This document shows, piece by piece, positions 58,456 to 64,000 of a stretch of 64,000 nt of DNA. A model generated the notes under the pieces. The model saw only the letters and a list, made by a program, of their open reading frames with translations, ran no database searches and had not been told where the DNA came from. How positions within the stretch are numbered: the first letter of the stretch is position 1; every line of letters begins with the position of its first letter. Where the stretch lies: positions 24,029,990-24,093,989 of the forward strand of contig OX421499.1 in NCBI GenBank assembly GCA_949126835.1, read 5' to 3'. The stretch comes from Anisus vortex (Eukaryota; Mollusca; Gastropoda; Planorbidae). A program made the translations under genes and the position numbers.

Positions 58456-59364
58456 ATGTAGAGTTATTTATTTATGTTTAAATTTGGCCCTGAGTGTATT
58501 TAGTGCTTTTTTGAGAGATAGCTATTTATTCCAATATGCTTTCTCGTAGTTTCCACGAGTTTTCTGAAAGCTTGGAGAAAATCTATTCTAGTACTTTTTG
58601 CACCCAAAATCCAATAAGCAGGTATTATTGCAGCTAGTTGTGGTTCTTGATTATTGCTTAGCTACCAGTGAAGTTGAATTATTAATGTATATACGTTGAA
58701 GCGTCAAATTCTTCTTTGAACATTCATCGAGTGGCTTGAGTTTATTGTTTCACGTTGAACACGATCCTAGACAGACATGATATATTAAATATAAAAGTAG
58801 CAGTAGACTGGTTATGGTAGCCCTCTCCATTCATAACTGTTAAAGGGGTTAGACCTATATGATTTTCAAAATATTAAAGTTTTTCTGACGTACATAATCT
58901 AGAAATGTAGTAACAAGCTTAAAGTATTATTTTGGTTTTTATAACTATGCGATATGTTCCTTTGGTTTGGATCGTACACAATAATTGTTAAGTTTGGTCG
59001 CCACCAGAGTTCGGGTTCGGTTTTGTTGGGAAGTCTGGTTCATGCTTGGTATGTTCGGTTCGTGTTTGGTTCGATTACTATATCTTATATGCGAATGTGT
59101 GTCAATGTATATGTGAGCATGTGTGTCAATGTGTGTCAATAAAGGCAGTGAGCATAGGCCTGTGTGTGCCATTCGATGAAAACGTTGTCCCTTAAATGCG
59201 CCAGGATGTCGGTCAGCGTGTCATTAATATACCTGTCAGTATTTTGTCATTATTATGCCATGGCCACAATGAAAGCAATCATATGTTTGCATAAGGTCAA
59301 GATAGATTACACTGGTGTGAGAGATATGTCCTATATGAAATGTGAATGTAAGAGTCTTAATAAG
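58456..59364. other. No gene seen
   Basis: AT-rich DNA with TGTGTCAATGTGT repeats near 59095-59140. No exon recognised. Confidence 0.35.
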
Positions 59365-59487
59365 ATAGAGAGAGAGAGAGAGAGAGAAAGGGGGGAGAGA
59401 GAGAGAGAGAGAAAGGGGGGGGGGGAGAGAGAGAGAGAGAGGGGAGGGAGAGGCTAACGTAGATATTAAGAGCGTGAAGATGAACGA

Positions 59488-59531
<44 letters not shown>

Positions 59532-59859
59532 GGGGCAGGAGAAAAACTTGAAAGATGGTGAATGGGAGGGCAGCAGAGAGAGAAATATAATATTATAAAG
59601 AATGGTACAGATGGAGAGAGAAAAAAACAGAGAGAGAGGGTTTGTTATATAATGGAAAACGAGAAAGAGAGAGAGAAGCAGAGAGGGGGGAGTGTGTGGA
59701 GTTAGGGGGAGGGGAGAAATAATTAAGATAGGTACGGATAAAGGAAGGGAGGGTGGGGGGAAAGTGATAGAGAAAGTTGTCAGAGCTAGGTCGGGACTCG
59801 GGACAGTCACGGCAGCCGGGAGAGGAAGGAACTTAGATAAAGGAACAACGAGAGCGAGC

Positions 59860-59891
<32 letters not shown>

Positions 59892-59900
59892 TGGAAAGAG
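59365..59900. repeat. GA-rich microsatellite region
   Basis: Interrupted (GA)n with G-runs over about 530 bp. Arg/Glu-rich and Ser/Leu-rich frames on either strand are artefacts. Confidence 0.92.
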
Positions 59901-60556
59901 AAGTAAATTTATACAATTTAATCTTATTCATATCTGACTAGGTCGTGAATAAATGAATAAATATACTGGTTGCAAGTGGTTTCATGATTTAGTAGCAGAC
60001 ATTTCATTGTAAAACAAAACCAAATTTCTCACTTGTGACAATAATCTGTATCGAACATCATTTGATTTCCAACACAGATGGTAGATTCAATAAAGGCAGT
60101 CAAAGTAAAGCATATACCTGATAAAAACATTATACATTGTAATAACAGAGTCGTCACACAGATATTACAATATTATCTCTTATAATATTACTTACTGTTA
60201 AGAATAAGTTATATTTTTTCCCAATGTGGGAAGGGTAAGGCGTGATATCGTTGTCACACCATGCTTGGAGATTCAAGGTTTCTATGAATCTAACCAGTAA
60301 TCATGGGCCCCGATATCCCCGTGAAGTTGTTTCACGTAGGGTCGTAAGGACCAATAGAAAAAACCAACCCTTTTTTAGACCCCGTGGTTTCAATACCATG
60401 CTGGGGCAGTCCCATTATAAGAGTCGTACCGACCGGTCGCATTATTACTGTCGTTGATTTTACTTGTAAATATCGTATAAAGTCTATTCTATGTTGATTA
60501 TAGTGTAATAGACTTCCTTATTTTGTGTTATACAACCTGAGTCTGTTCATTTAACT
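59901..60556. other. No gene seen
   Basis: A GC-richer patch at 60240-60455 (GGGCCCCGATATCCCCGTG) of unknown origin in AT-rich DNA. Confidence 0.35.
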
Positions 60557-61250
60557 CATAGGTTCTCAACGGGGGCGATATCGCCCCCCCCCCCGGGGGG
60601 CGGTGAGAAGCTTTAGGGGGGCGCTGACATTCCCGGGGGCGATTGGGGGGCGGTGAAGGGCAAGCGGGCGGTACAAACGTACCTGATATATTTTAACACC
60701 TCAACTATATGAATCGATTAGTTTTTGGAGGATAAAATGTGATGTAAACGCAAGTGCCGCTAAATATCTGATATCCCCCAACAGTATGCCAAAATATTAT
60801 TATATTAATAAGAAATAGGAATCGCAGTGACTTTTCGATGAAGTAAAGGTCTGTATTTGGCAAATATAGTGTGCGGCCAGCTGGTCCTTTGGTTGGTTCA
60901 CCCGTCACCGGACTGTCAACCCTGCTGACAGATCACTGTCGCCCTAACATCTGCTCATATTAATGATATTTTGATCTCAGTTTAACCGAGATGTCCTTAA
61001 TGTATTTTGAATCACAATTATCATGGAATTACTAATGTTAAGCGGTATAGATACGTAGTAATCATACAAACTGGGTAGTTATTGTAATGTTTGAAAATAT
61101 ACATATAAATTCTTTAGTCACATAATATTTATATAATTTTCCAACAGTTTGTACAGTTTGATCATTTCCAAATTATAAATTGTAAGCCATTTATTTTTTA
61201 TTTAAAAAAAACACAGAAATATTAGCTCAAATAAAACGGGCTAATTATCT

Positions 61251-61254
<4 letters not shown>
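60557..61254 (+). mobile_element. Truncated copy of the 1.08-kb hAT
   Basis: Starts CATAGGTTCTCAACGG and follows 42123-42819 closely (about 95% by eye) to CTAATTATCTCCCT. There it is cut off by a (TA)n(GA)n tract. The right end is absent. Confidence 0.92.

Positions 61255-61332
<78 letters not shown>
61255..61332. repeat. (TA)n(GA)n microsatellite at a transposon breakpoint
   Basis: Pure TA repeats followed by pure GA repeats. It lies exactly where the hAT copy stops and immediately before a LINE tail. Confidence 0.95.
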
Positions 61333-61334
<2 letters not shown>

Positions 61335-61337
<3 letters not shown>

Positions 61338-61410
61338 GCTAGACTAGACTTTAACCAAGTATGAGCGTAGGAGACAAAAATCTTCTGCAAAGAAAGATTT
61401 GCTGTAACAT
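61335..61410 (+). mobile_element. Diverged LINE 3' tail
   Basis: CTAGACTAGACTTTAACCAA, TGAGCGTAGGA, ATCTTCTGCAAAGAAAGATT, TGCTGTAACATATGATA follow the order of the 3' tail at 34672-34757, with a modified hairpin. Confidence 0.6.
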
Positions 61411-61797
61411 ATGATATTACACTGTAGTATTTAGACATTACCCTGTATACAAAGTGCATTAATATAATAAATGTTTATACCAATACACATACATCTTTCA
61501 TATAATTTTACCTTAGAGTTAACTTTACATATTTTTAAACCAAATTAATGGTGGGTGATGACTTTTTTTTATATGTGTGAATAAACAAACATTTTGTACA
61601 TTAAATTTTTTGTATAATTATATAATGATCTATTAGGTAAAGCTATTCTTTAAATGTTTAAAAACATTCCCTTTGCAGAAAGTGGATTTTATTTGTTCTG
61701 GGAAATAATTAGAAATTCAAAGTATTAATAAAAGTCGAAGTGGCTCTAGTACACTGGTCTCTCTCTCTCTCTTTTTCTCTCTCTCTCTCTCTCTCTC

Positions 61798-61873
<76 letters not shown>

Positions 61874-62151
61874 TTATTGGTCAGAGCTATATAATATACC
61901 AGCAATGAGACTAGTCACATGCTGTAGGGCGAGATTATGATAACACGTAAGATTTAGACAATAGGGTCCACTGTATTTAATTCTAGACTTAGCAGGATTA
62001 CTCTTGAATTTTCACTTGTGCTTCGTTAATCTGTAAGCTTTAATCCTGGTGCACAATTAATCTTTTTTTTCCGAAGCACAACTAACCTCATCTTTTTCCA
62101 GATGCACAATGAATTTTTTCACTTGTGCACAGATCATCTTTAAAGTTTTAA
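61411..62151. repeat. AT-rich DNA with (CT)n(TA)n and degenerate GTGCACAA repeats
   Basis: (CT)n then (TA)n at 61759-61871. Degenerate ~28-bp units with TGCACAAT...TCTTTTT occur at 62040-62150 and resume after 62741. No gene seen. Confidence 0.7.
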
Positions 62152-62741
62152 TTGACAAGTCTTAATGAGGCGTGAACTTTTGAACCCATATGTTCGTGAA
62201 CTTCCTGTTCTATTTTTAAACTAATAAACATAAAAAAACATGCTTTTGCTGGTGTTTGACAATTGATTTCAACCTCGACGGCCAGTTCTAGTCTTTTAGA
62301 ATTATACAAAGGATACAATATTAGTTATGAGGAATCCCTTTTTAACATCAAAAGTGAGTAGGCGATAACTAATACTCAAGTGTTAGTCGCGTGAAGTTAA
62401 ATATTTATTTGTTTACAAAATAAATTAGTCAAGATTTGCGTTTTCTTGGTTTTTAAAAAACAAAATTCGTAGATTCATAAAAACCAATAACAAAAATTCC
62501 TTTGCATTTAGCAATAAATTTGATATTTTAAAAAGGTTATTTTTCACTTCTGACTTTCACAATACATTGTTTTGTTTTGTAAACATCTTTTAAAAATGAA
62601 ATACATTTTAATCCCCAACAAATTTGAGTACAACCAGTAAAGTAGCACACAGACATGTTTCGAAACAAATGATTGAATTCGACCGGAAATGTTTTTTATT
62701 TGTCGACCTTTTATGCATGCATACACGTTAAGACTTGTCAA
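62152..62741. mobile_element. Candidate TIR element, 590 bp
   Basis: TTGACAAGTCTTAA at the left and its exact complement TTAAGACTTGTCAA at the right. Its left half is the repeat also found at 57690-57985. It is flanked by related GTGCACAA-type repeats on both sides. No target duplication is clear and no transposase is seen. Confidence 0.5.
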
Positions 62742-63599
62742 TCCTGGTGCGCAAATTATTTTCTTTCTTGACTCCCAGTCTTTTCATTGGGCACAATTTT
62801 TTTTTCTGGTAATTTAGTATTTTGTCCAGTTGAACAATTGTAGTTTTTACTAATACATAATTCTTTTAAAGCCATATAAAAAAAATATTTTTGTTTTGTT
62901 GTTTTGTTTACAGCCCAACACAATATGTCATCAAAATCAAAGGGTCCAATAAAATAACAATAAAATAACACACAATGCAGTTACAAAACAAAGGGAAAAG
63001 AAACGAACATGAGAAAAGCAATAGAATAAAAATAATAAAGATAACTATAGAAAAGTTATAGGGCTTCAACTAAGAAGCGAGTTATGTGTCAATTAGTAAA
63101 GGGGCTGGGGTGGCGGGGGAGGGGGGGGGAGAGAGAAGGTTGGAGGCGTGGTCGGATTGCAGATGTCACAGAAATAAAGCGTACATGAAACTTTAAGGGG
63201 AATTAACCTATTTTTTTGTTGTTGTTTTTTGTTTTCATACAAAGTTTTCTCTAAAAACTTGGTTATGTCCCTTCAACAGGTTAATAATAGGCTAGCGTTC
63301 TGTAGCAGTTAACCCTATTACTGTGTATACTAAATTAATTCAACACACAGTGTGACACAGGTATAGCACAATTAACTATGCACACACACAAGCACATATA
63401 CACACACATATATGCATACACACACTACCACACAACGTAACTTTTACTATGAAAATAATAACCTATCTGGAAATAATAAATAAATAATCCTGAAGTTGAA
63501 AAATAGAAAGGAAAGAAGGTATTTAATATAACAAACTAAGCAAATTTAGAAAATAGATGTTTATTACAAGTGGGTATTCATAATTAACAATATCTTACA
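62742..63599. other. No gene seen
   Basis: AT-rich DNA, a G-run near 63119-63130 and a CACA-rich stretch at 63381-63425. Confidence 0.35.
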
Positions 63600-63745
63600 A
63601 GTTCACAGACGTTCCTTGTAGATAAAAGATTCTTACGTCCGTTTAGGTCCTAAACTCCTGCAGGGCGGTAGGGATCGGTAGGCGGCAGGGATAGAACCCG
63701 GGCTGTCGTGGTTGACAGTGCAGTGAACTAGCCACAGGACCAGCC
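63600..63745 (-). mobile_element. SINE family 2
   Basis: The minus strand matches 48770-48915: head GGCTAGTTCACTGCACTG, B-box-like GGGTTCTATCCC, CTGCAGGAGTTTAGGACC, then GGACGTAAGAATCTTTTATC and AAGGAACGTCTGTGAAC at the 3' end. Confidence 0.72.
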
Positions 63746-63834
63746 GATAGATATATCCATCAGTTAAATAACTAGGTTTAGAAACATAATCCAGGAAGGA
63801 TGATTAAAATGCAAAGAAGTTATAGGCCTAATAC

Positions 63835-64000
63835 AAAATGCATTAAATTCTAACCCCTAAGGTTATAACACAAATAGTCTTAGTAAAAATCGTATTTAGA
63901 AATACAACACAAAGAGACCCTCATACCATGCTGAGATCAACAAAGGGGCAAACAGACTTTTCTTATCCCATATACGAGAACAAATGCATATAAGTACTCT
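63835..64000 (+). mobile_element. CR1/Jockey-like LINE fragment, runs off the window
   Basis: The plus strand reads LEIQHKETL, a stop, then TFLIPYTRTNAYKYS, matching LEIQHNDNL and TFLVPYARTKAYKYS in the copy at 16879-17525. It continues past base 64000. Confidence 0.8.

Overview
The window reads as eukaryotic, most probably metazoan, intergenic DNA. It is AT-rich and carries one spliced protein-coding exon, many degraded non-LTR retrotransposons, tRNA-derived SINEs, hAT-type DNA transposons and large amounts of tandem repeat. The aquaporin exon, the CR1/Jockey-like and RTE-like LINE tails and the frequent 'taggcct' words fit a gastropod mollusc, perhaps a heterobranch or pulmonate, but that assignment is an inference. 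Nothing looks bacterial, viral or CRISPR-like.

The only supported host gene is an aquaporin on the minus strand. Its first membrane-domain exon (21370-21696) carries the first NPA box and ends at a clean splice donor. A TATA-like stretch and CCAAT words lie about 330 bp upstream of the chosen ATG. No later exon was recognised at lower coordinates. About 2 kb on its 5' side lies a broken copy of the same exon (23606-23750), which merges into a ~29-bp minisatellite.

Layout: 1-4.5 kb holds satellites, a long hAT-like element and its short form, with inverted satellite arms at both. 5.9-13.6 kb holds a SINE, a hAT MITE split by a solo LTR (9690-11025), a TTAA-flanked MITE and LINE tails. 13.7-21 kb holds microsatellites, a 163-bp hAT MITE, a LINE fragment with an open C-terminal reading frame and two SINEs. 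21.3-25.6 kb holds the aquaporin exon, its pseudo-exon and four satellites. 27.7-40.9 kb holds a hAT MITE, SINEs, LINE tails and a 2.28-kb hAT with a broken ZMYM1-type transposase. 41.2-51.9 kb holds a (CA/CT)-rich satellite, a 1.08-kb hAT with a perfect 8-bp target duplication, a second long element, an RTE-like LINE relic, two SINE families and 40-bp and 37-bp satellites. 53.3-58.5 kb holds a LINE 3' end and a 2.97-kb hAT that contains a 25-copy 47-bp satellite. 58.5-64 kb holds GA/TA microsatellites, a truncated hAT, a TIR element, a SINE and a LINE running off the end.

The genes do not form a pathway. The coherent story is mobile-element ecology: nested insertions with readable target-site duplications, short elements derived from long ones, a SINE that shares its 3' tail with a resident LINE, and tandem arrays that grew from transposon ends or from a dead exon.
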